A stretch of 64,000 nucleotides of DNA from Channallabes apus (Eukaryota > Chordata > Actinopteri > Siluriformes > Clariidae). Positions within the stretch are counted from its first letter, which is position 1. Every line of letters starts with the position of its first letter. The stretch is from NCBI GenBank assembly GCA_030522415.1, contig CM060126.1, positions 1,714,333 through 1,778,332 of the forward strand. Reading direction: 5' to 3'. Below the pieces are notes generated by a model. It was not told the DNA's origin. It did not search any database and was given only the letters and a program-made list of their open reading frames with translations. The position numbers and the translations under genes are program-made. Positions 10,554 to 21,750 of the stretch are shown piece by piece.

Positions 10554-11735
10554 TACTGTGTATATATATATATAATATATTATTATTATTACTTGTCATA
10601 TCAGCCAGCATTCATTCCATTCAATCCCTGATTATTTTCTCAGTGATTTTTTTATAGCTTTTAATTTCAAAACATTTTTAATATAAAAGATTTTCCAATG
10701 CATAAAATAGCATTTTATTAGCATTCTAACTTATTTGATTGCCTATGTGAATGCATCAGATTTTATAAGGATATTATTTATATATATGAAAATGTTTTAT
10801 TGTTTTTGAGTTATATACTGTATATATATAATCATCGTCCAGGCTTTAGTTCGATTCTCGACTCTCCTAAGCTTCACTCCTAAACGCTCCACAGAGTCGA
10901 GCTTCTTAACTAAACGTGAGGTTTACAGAACAGAAGGTACGATCGGATTTAAGGGTCACGGTTCAACATGCTTTTAGCGTTAATTTCCATAAGTTATAGC
11001 AAGGTTCATGTACGACGAGTTCCCAAAAAAAATATTTTGTGACAAACTACATATTTAAAAGGTGAATATTTAAAAATTATATTTATTGTATTCATAATAC
11101 ATTCTTTGCAAATGCAAAGAAACATTTTGATTCATGCGCAATAGTACAGTATATTAGCTAATCAACTAGCATCGAACAAGCTAGGCAGCATGCTAACGAT
11201 CATGAACTAACATGCTCCTTGCCAGTTTGCAAATAACAACATTAAACAAACAGAAAGCAGACAGACGCCGGCTCGCTAGGAAACTAACGGGATACTCACC
11301 AAAATCCGTATCACCCCCCTCCTCCCCCCAACTGCTACCGACCAGAGTGGGTGGAAATGACAAAATAGCGCTCAGTCGGTCCCACTGTGCGTCAGATTAG
11401 CATCCTGCAGAGAAACTCTGTGATTGCGAGAGAAACATCGACACGAGGCAGGAAACGCTTCCATGCTTCCATGCTTAGCTGCTGGAGACGCAGCAGTGAT
11501 GCACAAACCCATTAGAATTAACCCTTTGTCTGCTCTTACAGGAACCTAGGACTCTAAAAACTGATCCCTTCAAACCCCGCCCACCTTCCAGAATTCTCCA
11601 TACATAAGTACAAATATCACAAATGAGAGGATAAAAGAGGTGTATATAGTTTTACAAGCTAAAGTGTTTTGCCGTGGGATTAAACCTTTATATCTTGTTG
11701 CTTGATGATAGCCACCCTAACACTAACAATTCAAC
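10554..11735. other. intergenic, AT-rich
   Basis: AT-rich sequence with short (AT)n and (ATT)n runs just right of the Tc1 element. No coding or repeat family was recognised apart from low-complexity stretches. The short frame at 11212-11400 has no family features. Confidence 0.6.
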
Positions 11736-11890
11736 ATCCAATCACTGATGAGTGATGTTCTTAAAAACCAATCACTGATCAGCAGTGTTCTCAAAAACCA
11801 AATATTGATCAGCAGTGTTCTCAATACAACCGATCAGCAGTGTTCAGGACAGCCAATCACCGATCACACCTGTTCTCAACAACCAATCAA
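11736..11890. repeat. degenerate minisatellite, about 30-bp unit
   Basis: Four to five imperfect copies of a unit containing AATCACTGATCAGCAGTGTT followed by CTCAAAAAC. The core CACTGATCAGCAGTG is nearly palindromic. The short open frame across it (11748-11990) only reflects the tandem repeat. Confidence 0.75.
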
Positions 11891-14191
11891 ACAACAGCAG
11901 AGGTTTCTCTGTCTGTCCGTCTCTGTTCTATTGTATTTATTATATTTTAATAAAATGATTCTTTGGGGAATGTGTTCGATATGCAAATGATCAGGATAAT
12001 CCAGTAATAAATATGCAATGATCACTCAATGAATCATCAGTATTTTTTGGCACGCATTACGTTCTTTAAGTCTGGAAAGTGTTGGCACCGTTAGTTATGT
12101 TCGTACATGTGTGTTAGCATGCGGAGTGACTCTTAGACAGGCTAGCTCCTCTGAAAAGGCATAATGAGAGCAGAAGTATTAGCACCGTGTCAGCCGTTTA
12201 GCCGTTTAGCCGTGTGCCTCACAGTCACTGTTCACTTTACTTCTCCGGTCTGCTCTTCTGGGACACAATTAAAACCAGCTAAAATTATTCCTAATCACCT
12301 TCTTTGCCAAGATATGGAACATCTCTGATTGCGAGCAGATGTGGACAGCTCTTGCGACAGTGTGTCAGAGCAACACTCGCATGAGGACGAGGACCGAACA
12401 TGGCGTGCGCACTAGGCGCTTAGCGTTCCCCTGGAGAGATTACTAATTAGCGTCACAGCATGACTGTCTTGAGGCACGCGACCCATCTGGGATGCTAATC
12501 AGCTCAGGTTAGGAGCCTGGAAACTCCACTTGTAAACATGCAAAACACACACACACACACACACACAGGCATAGGTCATGCAATTAATTTTCAGATTTAC
12601 ACTCACTGATTAGCAACTGGTTTAATATGTTTGTTTGAATATAAAAAGTTGTTATAAAAAAAGAAAAAATGTAAAAAAAAGGTTTGGAAATTAGTATCGC
12701 CTGATCTGAAAAACAAACTAACCAACAAATAAACAAACGAACAAATACATGCAACATTTTTAAACTTAACATTTTTTAATTCTGCATTTTAACATGCATT
12801 TAAAAAAAAAAAAAAAAAAATACTAATATGATAACAAAATAATAATAATAAAAAATGTCCAAACCTGGAAAAACAATCAAATAAATAAATAAACAAATAA
12901 CTATTGATTGATTTATTAAGCACCAGTAAACCAATGTTAAATATTTTTTTACATTATTATTATTATTAGTAGTGGATTCATCATAGATTTTTACAAATAT
13001 ACTCATTTTATATATGAATTTTACAAATATAACAGTAAAACAATAAAAAATAAATAAAATTCAGACATGAACATTCAAACAAACAAATAAAAAATAAATA
13101 AAGCGCATTCTTTTTTTTTTTTAACTGAAGAGTGAATTCTGTTTTTGAAAATTACTAAATGATGAGCCACAACACAGGTGAACTGAATAATATTGATTGA
13201 CAGATTTAAACGAGTCCGATCAGGGGAGGCCCCGCCCCGTGACCCACAGCACTTAAAGGAGTCCAGACGGACACGCCACCTGACTCTTGTGCTGACAAAC
13301 CTTTCCTACAACTTTCCATTTACTGCAGTAATGAAGCCTAACATTCTTACACCAAAAAACGTGTAGTAAGTACTGTATGTCAAGTAAAAAAAAAAAATGT
13401 CATTAAAACTCCTCAAGGTTTATGAGCGTGAATCACACGGACGAAACCTGAACATAAAGTTTCATGTTAAAAATGCAGACGGCGTGATTTTTAACGACAA
13501 GTTCAGTTCCTGGGAACTCGCCGCTCCCCTCTCGGCCATCTCCTCGCGCTCGAGGCATGTTAGCAGTCGACTAGCGTACACGTCGCTAGCTGGAGTTTAT
13601 TAGCTGTGACAACGCGGGACCGTGGGACACATCATTAAGAGCCAGTGTGTAAAGTCAGACCTAACGGCTCCACAGGCCACAGGGCACGCGGCGGCCATTT
13701 GGAAGCGGAGAGGAAGCGCCGCGCTCCAGCCGCGGCCGTATGCCTGCCACCGCTCCTCTCCATCACACTAATCAGTGCACCAGATACGCCGCTAGGGCTG
13801 TTCAGGACCGTTAAGCGGTGATAAATTCAGTGTGTTGCAGTGTGTCGCTCGCTGCCTTTGCTCACTAGGCGGCTCGACATATGGTACTGGAAGGCAGCAA
13901 ATAATAAGCAAGGAGAAGCAGGAGGTTTGTTGTGGCTGGTGACAGGCTTCATAGTTCAGGGACGCAAATTGGATTTGTTTATTTTTTTTATTTTTTATTT
14001 TTTTTGCTGAGCATTTGGATTAGGTGTAAAACGAAATGGATGTTATGCAATGACAATATGTGTGTCTGTATTCAGAAATGGGCGTGGGCTTCACTGTGTG
14101 CGTGTGTGTGTGTGTGGGTGTGTGTTTATTTGTTTATTTATTTATCCTCATTTTTTTATTTTATAATATTTTTGTTTTATCTGTAAAGTTT
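11891..14191. other. intergenic with complex, possibly regulatory stretches
   Basis: Most of 12540-13130 is AT-rich simple sequence. Two stretches are of higher complexity: 12240-12500 (mixed composition with ATTACTAATTAGCG-type homeodomain-like sites) and 13640-13800 (CpG-rich, GCGGCGGCCATTTGGAAGCG and nearby). No open frame here has family features. They are candidates for conserved non-coding elements, not proven. Confidence 0.45.
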
Positions 14192-14193
14192 TA

Positions 14194-14478
14194 CAGCGGA
14201 ACCTCTGCGTAATCCATTACGGAGGCGAGTTCTTAAGGTGAGATGTCGTATTGTGAAACACACTGTCCCATAGGATATAATGTAAATGCGTATAATCCGT
14301 TCCAGTCACCCAGAAATATTACCAATAATACAAATTTCCAACACTGGAATCATATTTTTTCATATAAACATAATCATAATATTCATCAGTCAATCAAATC
14401 ATTTAGTATTTAAACAAAAATAAATGAAATAAAAAATGAAATATTGAAAAATATTGTTTGTATGCTGAGGTACCACTG
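14194..14478. mobile_element. Tc1/mariner-type MITE
   Basis: 285 bp with TA at both flanks (14192-14193, 14479-14480). The left end CAGCGGAACCTCTGCGTA and the right end, read inverted, CAGTGGTACCTCAGCATAC are matching terminal inverted repeats. There is no coding sequence. The interior has the 'atccgttccag' motif seen in several fish MITEs. Confidence 0.75.
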
Positions 14479-15604
14479 TATTCATAAAATTTATTAATAT
14501 GAACTATTTATTATACTAATTAATTTCAGTGCAATTTCTACTCAAAAATTAACAATCACGTTTTTTTCTTCAATTATTTTCGCATAAACAATAATTCAAG
14601 AACTGCAGCAAAAATTTTAATCGGTTGCAGAAAATCAGCTCTAATTTACATTCTGGAACTTTTTTCCTCAGTTAAATCGTTAAGCCTAGACGGTTCAGGT
14701 TCAGTATTTGGTCAGGAATGAGTCGCTGCACACTGACACACGTTTCTGCTTTCGTCTCTTTCACTTCAGCGCCGCTTCGTCCCACTTGGACTGAAAATAG
14801 AAATCAGATTACACAACCTCATCAGCTTTTTAAACCTACTGGCCACTGATTTCTTTTCTTTTTATTTATTTATTTTTGATATATATTTTTTTAAATGACA
14901 CCCAAATTAATGTTTCAGCATGAAACGTGTCTCTCTGTCTTTCTCTCTGTCTCTCTCTGTCTCTGTGTCTCTCTGGAGGTGAAGTCTATTTCTATTTCCA
15001 TGTTAACAGCTGTGTTTATCCCAGCTCGCACCGACAGCCTCAGCTGTGAGACGTGTAAAATTAGCCGCCCCACTGAGACACGGACACGAAACCGAACCCC
15101 ATCCGAGAAGAAAAGAAGAGAAAGAAAAATGGGGAGGTTTTTACATTTTTTTTTTTTACAGATTGTACAGTGTGATTGTGTTTAGTCTGCATTCACACAT
15201 ATTTTTTTTTCATTCAGACACATCACTAGACAGAGAACGTGCTGAGAATGTAAACAAGTCCCACGTTACTGACACTATAATCATAACAACAAGAATTAGC
15301 TAACTGTCTGGGCTAGCTTCGTTAGCTATTCTTAACATTTGCTCACTTTATCCACGTTTTCGCCAACATTTCGTCCTCCATGATTATTTTCTTTAAAAAA
15401 CAGAAATGCACAGAGTCCATAAGGGGAAATGGTAGGATAATACTGTATTAATGTTTAAAAGGAAAAACGCATTCTAGATTATGTATCCATTACTACAGTA
15501 GTGTTTAATTTCACTAGCAAATGAATCCTCATCATTTACAACAACAACAACAAAAAAAAAACAAGATGTAAAGTGTTTTAGACCGATATTGAGAGGTAGG
15601 TTTA
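14479..15604. other. intergenic, nothing recognised
   Basis: AT-rich sequence with a CT-rich run at about 14926-14975. Two short overlapping frames at 14895-15303 have no family features and are judged spurious. Confidence 0.6.
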
Positions 15605-16050
15605 CAGGTATACAAACGTATATAGGGCTCAGGATTGTGCAGTACAGAGTGAAATATCCTTTTATTCAACACAAAAAACATCATGAACTGAATTTTAGTT
15701 CATTTTAAACAACTATATAAACATTAATTTAAAAAATCATTAAAAATGGGTCACATAGGCAAAGAAATTGCACAGATCCATGTGATCACACATTTTTCTG
15801 TTTGTTTTCAGTTGTTTCTAAGAGCAAAATAGTAATAATAATAATAATCTAATAATAATATAATTTGATAGTTCTACATTTTTGGGCCGTTATTCCTACA
15901 TTCCTGTAGTGGAAAAATTGACCATTTATAAAAGTAATAATAACTTTTGTTCTACTCGACATCTCTGAAAACCCAAATACACAGTTTGAAGTCTGAAGCC
16001 TCACCGCTAACACAGACCTCTATATGAGCACGAACGTATATACAGTATGT
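15605..16050. repeat. dispersed repeat, copy A
   Basis: About 445 bp similar over its length to 28700-29165. Shared blocks include 'gaattttagtt', 'gggtcaca.aggcaaagaaattgcaca', 'aacccaaata' and 'cacagtttgaagtctgaa'. Both copies end with a 'tatataagcac'-like motif. No transposase homology seen; the family is not identified. Confidence 0.7.
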
Positions 16051-16749
16051 ATTTTTTATTTTTTAAATAAATGGATATTCATAACATGGTGTTATCTGTA
16101 CTGTGCTAAAGTGTATACAGTTAAAGTCCCGCCTTCGTGCTCTAGGATTGGCTCACTTTTAAAGCGCAGTGAAAATCTAAACTATCACAGAGGAAATGAA
16201 ATTCTTGTCGCTAATCATAAAGCAGATGGCAGGACTTGTCAGAAAAAGAGAAAAAATACCATGAGCTTGCAGACAGACTGACAATCAGGTTTTTTTTTTA
16301 TTTCTTTGAGTTACAGTGAAATAAAGTTAAACGAGACTTCTCAAAAAACCCTTTCTAAATGTGATTTCAGAAATTGTCTAGTAATTATACTTTCTTACAC
16401 TGAATTGGATAATTAGATTAGATTAGATTAGATTCAGCTTTATTGTCATTACGCCAAGCAAAGAGCCAATGAGACGCTCACACTCAAGATTGTGAAATTC
16501 CACAAACATTTTACATTATTTTTCCTTCCTCTCTATCTTTTTCTTCTCCAATATCCCTTTAGATTATCCAAAAAAAAAAGAAAAGAAAATGGCAAACATT
16601 CGCAATCAGCGAAACAACGGCCACATGCTTTGTATCTACAGATAATTGTGGCAGGAACTCAAATGCAAGGAAAGCTGCCCTCTGGTGGCAAGCTGGTGTA
16701 TTGTCTCTGTCATATCAAACTAAAATAAACAAATGAATTAATGGGGAAA
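16051..16749. other. intergenic with (GATTA)n and a repeat tail
   Basis: A short (GATTA)n run at 16413-16432 is followed by 'cagctttattgtcattacg', a tail often seen at the 3' ends of fish retroposons. Nothing else recognised. Confidence 0.5.
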
Positions 16750-16761
16750 AAAAAGCTAACA

Positions 16762-17140
16762 CGGCGGCGCGGTGGTGTAGTGGTTAGCACTGTCGCCTTG
16801 CACCTCCAGGGTCTGGGTTCGATTCCCCGGCCAGGCTCGATTCCCGTCTCTGTGTGCATGGAGTTTGCATGTTCTCCCCGTGCTTGGTGGGTTTCCTCCG
16901 GGTACTCCGGTTTCCTCCCACAGTCCAAAGATATGCAGGTTTGGCTAATTGGCGTTCCTAAATTGCCCGTAGTGTGTGATTGGGTGTGTGAGTGTGTGTA
17001 TATGTGTGTGCCCTTCGATGGATTGGCACCCTGTCCAGGTTGTACCCCGCCTAGTGCCCGAAGTCTCCTGGGATAGGCTCCAGGTCCCCCGCGACCCTGA
17101 ACACAGGATTAAGCGGTATAGAAAATGAATGAATGAATGA
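16762..17140 (+). mobile_element. tRNA-headed SINE with 12-bp target duplication
   Basis: Full-length plus-strand copy of the family at 615-979: tRNA-like head with A-box- and B-box-like motifs (GTGGTGTAGTGGTTAGCAC; GGGTTCGATTCC), conserved body and a (GAAT)n tail. It is flanked by the perfect duplication AAAAAGCTAACA at 16750-16761 and 17141-17152. The head folds only loosely like a tRNA and is not a functional tRNA gene. Confidence 0.9.
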
Positions 17141-17152
17141 AAAAAGCTAACA

Positions 17153-18776
17153 ATACTTGAGAAAAAAAGATCTAATACAATAGTAAAAAAAACACTAATA
17201 TATTAGAGCAATTCTACTGATTTAGTTTAAACATAAAATGCTTAAGTTTGAATGTTAAATTTGCTCTTATTCAATTTGGAGACATTTGTGTCCTACTTCC
17301 CCCGAGACCGGATCAGTAGACGAGACGAGACGAGATGATACTCCAGCCACCCATCTGAAACAATCACTGCTCTTTCGAGAGCTCATTTACTCGTTATGCA
17401 GAGTTTACAAGGTCATAAACTCCGTAGCCAAAAGAATCGGCGCCCTGGCGGTGCTGACGGATCGAGAAGATGCTCTCGGCTCTCGCAGATTCTCTTTCTG
17501 TCCAGTAGCAGAATGGCTCTCGTGGGTCATTATAATCAGCCTCATGCAGCACGCGGCTGAATCGAGCCTCGGAGAGATAACGATTCGGGACGATTAGCAC
17601 AAACACTCTCTTCTAATCAAAACCCCGGGCTTGTATATCAGTGGCACATGACAGCGATATCGCTTCTTACAGACTCCATTTCTGGGTCGATGTTACGCTC
17701 AGGTATGTGTAGGCACGATTCGAGGTAATGTGATTAACCCGCGGTTATGTTTAGCGTTTGTCTTGTGATAAACAATACTTGATAGTTTTATACTTTAGGA
17801 GTCTGGGGTTCAGACAGATTTACACTATGAGACTGGCGTGAGTTCTTCTAAGCCTTTAAACTGACTAGCATCGTTAGGATTTAGGTACAGTAGCGTACCA
17901 ACATCTATAAAATCCTGATGTACATTACCGTGGTTTGTTTTTGTGATGCCAGGCAGCTATTCAGACAATTCAAGTCTCTTTGAAGTCTACTTGAAGTCTT
18001 CCGTAAATATTCATCGCTTTTACGCCTTCATTCACCAGAAATTTCATCACATGAAATCACATGATTTGACTTGAACACCTTGACTTGATGGCGTTCTGCA
18101 CCCTGATGAGAAAGCACGAGTCCACCAGGGAACCTCGCACCTCCTGTCCTGACCCTCGGCATTAAATCAGGATGAACTTTTACTGGTTATAAAGCACTTA
18201 GTCTACACATTGTTTTCCAACTTCTTCTTTCATTGTCAGCAAACTCACACCATCATGACAAGTGAAACGACACGGGTGTGAAAACGTTCACTCGAACAAA
18301 CAAGTGGCCGTCCTGGTAATTCATCGAAACCCAACCTCACAAAAACACCATTGAAAATTTTGTTCCCCCCATTTTTTAAATGAATACCATTCCACTGTAC
18401 TGATGCTGTTCTCTAGCACCCCCTAGAGATCTACTTTTGTAGACACCCTGCCTTTTCATTTCTCAACTCCAGCTTATCAAAGAGCACAAGTCGGATTTAC
18501 TTTAATAGAAATCTGTTATTCTTTTCAGTTATTTTTTCCCGGATTTCGGAATTCAGTCGCTGTGAGTAAATCCGTCACTCGGTGGTGGCGCCCGAACACC
18601 TGAGCCTGAAACTGAAGGCGGCTAAAGCTGGGTTAATAAGGGGCAGGAGGGCAGCAGGAGTCGTCTCGATGACCCGTGACTTTCCTCTCACCTCCGTCGC
18701 TTCATTATTGAGTGACTGTGTGGTCTGGTTTCAATCTGAGAGCAGCAAAAAAGGCTATTAAAGTGAAGCTATAGAC

Positions 18777-18811
<35 letters not shown>

Positions 18812-19481
18812 CCTTCTCCTCTGTGGTCTTCTCTGCAGAATTTTAATCGTGGTGAAGGAAAGAAAAGCACAAGCAAGCGTCTTTTCGAGTGAGTTGATAG
18901 TTCTGTCATTCAAATACAGAGAATGAACGAGTGGAGAAAAGATAGATGCCAGAGTCAGTGCACGCCAAATGACTTTTGTTCATGTTCGTTTAAACAAATC
19001 CAGAAAAAAAGTTCTACAACGTCAATGATGTTAGAAAGCAGAATGCGTGAATATCCGCTAGAAGAAGATGAGCTAGTCTGAGGTGGGGTAAAGAGGGGAT
19101 TAGTCAGAGAGGCATAGATGCTAATACTGAGCAGGATGCTACCACCACCATGCATCACTGAACAGGTGTTTGGATTTGGGCCTTTTTCTTTTTTTACAGG
19201 GGGTAAAAAATGTTTGACGAGTTTCTGTTTTAAATTAAAAAAATAAACTATAATAATGTTTTATTAATGTATACACAGAGCAACAAGTGCTGAGCTTAAA
19301 TTCTAGCAGGTGATAGCAGATGTTTTTCTTGGTGAACTTATTTATTTAAAAAACTGCATATAGAGAATTGTTTGGAATTGTTTGGATGTTTGGACTCTAA
19401 AACATCAAAATTGTGTTTGTTGTTCAAAAAGTGATGACGATTCAGAACATGTAAATGAGAATGTATATGAAGTATATGCAG
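17153..19481. other. intergenic with candidate conserved elements
   Basis: 17286-17620 and 18560-18770 are of mixed, non-repetitive composition with scattered CpG, unlike the AT-rich surroundings. The frame at 17286-17597 shows no family features. An (AG)n run lies at 18778-18808. These two stretches are candidates for conserved non-coding sequence. No repeat family recognised. Confidence 0.4.
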
Positions 19482-20118
19482 AAGTGGAAAGTGATGAATT
19501 ACATTTACTCGCGTTACTGTAATTGAGTAGCTTTTTTGTGTATTTCTACTTTTTAAAGTAGTTTTTAAAATCTGTAATTTTACTTTTACTTAAGTATGTT
19601 TTGTTTGAAGTATTGTAATTCACTACATTTTAAATCATATTCGCTACTGAGTAAAAAATAAATGAATGAAAATGAAAAATATTACAAATAACACAACGGG
19701 GAAGGAAAAAAATTGCACACTGGAAACCACTGCACTGATTGATTGATGGAGAACAAACGCGCTAAATTCACAAGAACGATGGAGACAAAACAGATGCCGG
19801 TGATGCAGACACAGCTGGAAGTGAAATGCCAACAAATTCTCATGAAGCAAAACCCCTGGTCATATTTAAGCCACCACTTTGATTTCAAGCACAACAAAGG
19901 GAACAGATTTATTATGTAAGGGTGTTCCATCCATCCCCCCCCCATCCCCCGCTGTAAAAAAAAATTCAATAACTTTTACTCTGAGTAAATTTTTAACGGG
20001 CTACTTTTTACTTGAGTAGATTTTTATAAGGGTAACTTTACTTGTACTTCAGTAAAAGTTCACGAAAGTAACAGCACTTTTACTTGAGTACAAAATTTTA
20101 TTACTCTTTCCACCTCCG
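19482..20118. mobile_element. hAT-type element remnant with BED-finger fragment
   Basis: The ends 'agtggaaagtgatgaatta' (19484) and, inverted, 'ggaggtggaaagagtaat' (20118) are imperfect terminal repeats. Both subterminal regions are full of the 'tacttgagtaaa' motif typical of a widespread fish hAT-like family. Inside, around 19770-19920 on the + strand, a translation with a frame break gives a stretch resembling the WSYLSHHF...FKHNKG part of a BED zinc finger. The Tc1 copy 2 inserted 10 bp beyond its right end. Confidence 0.55.
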
Positions 20119-20128
20119 AGTGTATGTA

Positions 20129-21748
20129 CAGTGGTGTGAAAAACTATTTGCCCCCTTCCTGATTTCTTATTCTTTTGCATGTTTGTCACACTTAAATGTT
20201 TCTGCTCATCAAAAACCGTTAACTATTAGTCAAAGATAACATAATTGAACACAAAATGCAGTTTTTAAATGAAGGTTTACGTTATTAAGGGAGAAATAAA
20301 ACTCCAAATCTACATGTCCCTGTGTGAAAAAGTGATTGCCCCCCTTGTTAAAAAATAACTTAACTGTGGTTTATCACACCTGAGTTCAATTTCTGTAGTC
20401 ACCCCCAGGCCTGATTACTGCCACACCTGTTTCAATCAAGAAATCACTTAAATAGGAGCTACCTGACACAGAGAAGTAGACCAAAAGCACCTCAAAAGCT
20501 AGACATCATGCCAAGATCCAAAGAAATTCAGGAACAAATGAGAACAAAAGTAATTGAGATCTATCAGTCTGGTAAAGGTTATAAAGCCATTTCTAAAGCT
20601 TTGGGACTCCAGCGAACCACAGTGAGAGCCATTATCCACAAATGGCAAAAACATGGAACAGTGGTGAACCTTCCCAGGAGTGGCCGGCCGACCAAAATTA
20701 TCCCAAGAGCGCAGAGACAACTCATCCGAGAGGCCACAAAAGACCCCAGGACAACATCTAAAGAACTGCAGGCCTCACTTGCCTCAATTAAGGTCAGTGT
20801 TCACGACTCCACCATAAGAAAGAGACTGGGCAAAAACGGCCTGCATGGCAGATTTCCAAGACGCAAACCACTTTTAAGCAAAAAGAACATTAAGGCTCGT
20901 CTCAATTTTGCTAAAAAACATCTCAATGATTGCCAAGACTTTTGGGAAAATACCTTGTGGACCGACGAGACAAAAGTTGAACTTTTTGGAAGGTGCGTGT
21001 CCCGTTACATCTGGCGTAAAAGTAACACAGCATTTCAGAAAAAGAGCATCATACCAACAGTAAAATATGGTGGTGGTAGTGTGATGGTCTGGGGTTGTTT
21101 TGCTGCTTCAGGACCTGGAAGGCTTGCTATGATAGATGGAACCATGAATTCTACTGTCTACCAAAAACTCCTGAAGGAGAATGTCCGGCCATCTGTTCGT
21201 CAACTCAAGCTGAAGCGATCTTGGGTGCTGCAGCAGGACAATGACCCAAAACACACCAGCAAATCCACCTCTGAATGGCTGAAGAAAAACAAAATGAAGA
21301 CTTTGGAGTGGCCTAGTCAAAGTCCTGACCTGAATCCTATTGAGATGTTGTGGCATGACCTTAAAAAGGCGGTTCATGCTAGAAAACCCTCAAATAAAGC
21401 TGAATTACAACAATTCTGCAAAGATGAGTGGGCCAAAATTCCTCCAGAGCGCTGTAAAAGACTCGTTGCAAGTTATCGCAAACGCTTGATTGCAGTTATT
21501 GCTGCTAAGGGTGGCCCAACCAGTTATTAGGTTCAGGGGGCAATTACTTTTTCACACAGGGCCATGTAGGTTTGGATTTTTTTTCTCCCTAAATAATAAA
21601 ACCCCTCATTTAAAAACTGCATTTTGTGTTTACTTGTGTTATCTTTGACTAATAGTTAAATGTGTTTGATGATCAGAAACATTTTGTGTGACAAACATGC
21701 AAAAGAATAAGAAATCAGGAGGGGGGCAAATAGTTTTTCACACCACTG
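20129..21748 (+). mobile_element. Tc1-like transposon, copy 2 (apparently intact)
   Basis: 1620 bp, flanked by TA at 20127-20128 and 21749-21750, with the same CAGTGGTGTGAAAAACTATT ends as copy 1 and long imperfect inverted repeats. It carries an uninterrupted transposase gene. Near-identity to copy 1 suggests recent activity of this family. Whether the ends are still competent cannot be judged from sequence alone. Confidence 0.95.
20508..21530 (+). CDS. Tc1-family transposase (intact, 340 aa)
   Basis: Cut-and-paste DNA transposase acting in the nucleus on the flanking inverted repeats. The 340-residue frame equals the usual length for the family. Residues 1-110 form the paired-like DNA-binding region, with two helix-turn-helix units (around 25-48 and 78-106) and a GRP-type linker at 59-61. 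The DDE core has D153 in WTDETKVELFG, D244 in QQDNDPKHTS and E279 in SPDLNPIEMLWHD, giving the DD34E spacing. The glycine-rich box (GGGSVMVWGCFAASGPG, 188-204) is complete. No stop or frameshift is present. The start is the first Met and matches copy 1. An antisense frame at 21108-21377 is a shadow. Catalytic competence is inferred from motifs, not shown. Confidence 0.95.
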   Translation: MPRSKEIQEQMRTKVIEIYQSGKGYKAISKALGLQRTTVRAIIHKWQKHGTVVNLPRSGRPTKIIPRAQRQLIREATKDPRTTSKELQASLASIKVSVHDSTIRKRLGKNGLHGRFPRRKPLLSKKNIKARLNFAKKHLNDCQDFWENTLWTDETKVELFGRCVSRYIWRKSNTAFQKKSIIPTVKYGGGSVMVWGCFAASGPGRLAMIDGTMNSTVYQKLLKENVRPSVRQLKLKRSWVLQQDNDPKHTSKSTSEWLKKNKMKTLEWPSQSPDLNPIEMLWHDLKKAVHARKPSNKAELQQFCKDEWAKIPPERCKRLVASYRKRLIAVIAAKGGPTSY

Positions 21749-21750
21749 TA

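Noticed and set aside
16762..16830. A possible tRNA gene
   Set aside because: A-box- and B-box-like motifs are present, but the stems do not pair as a tRNA should and the sequence is the head of a repeated SINE.
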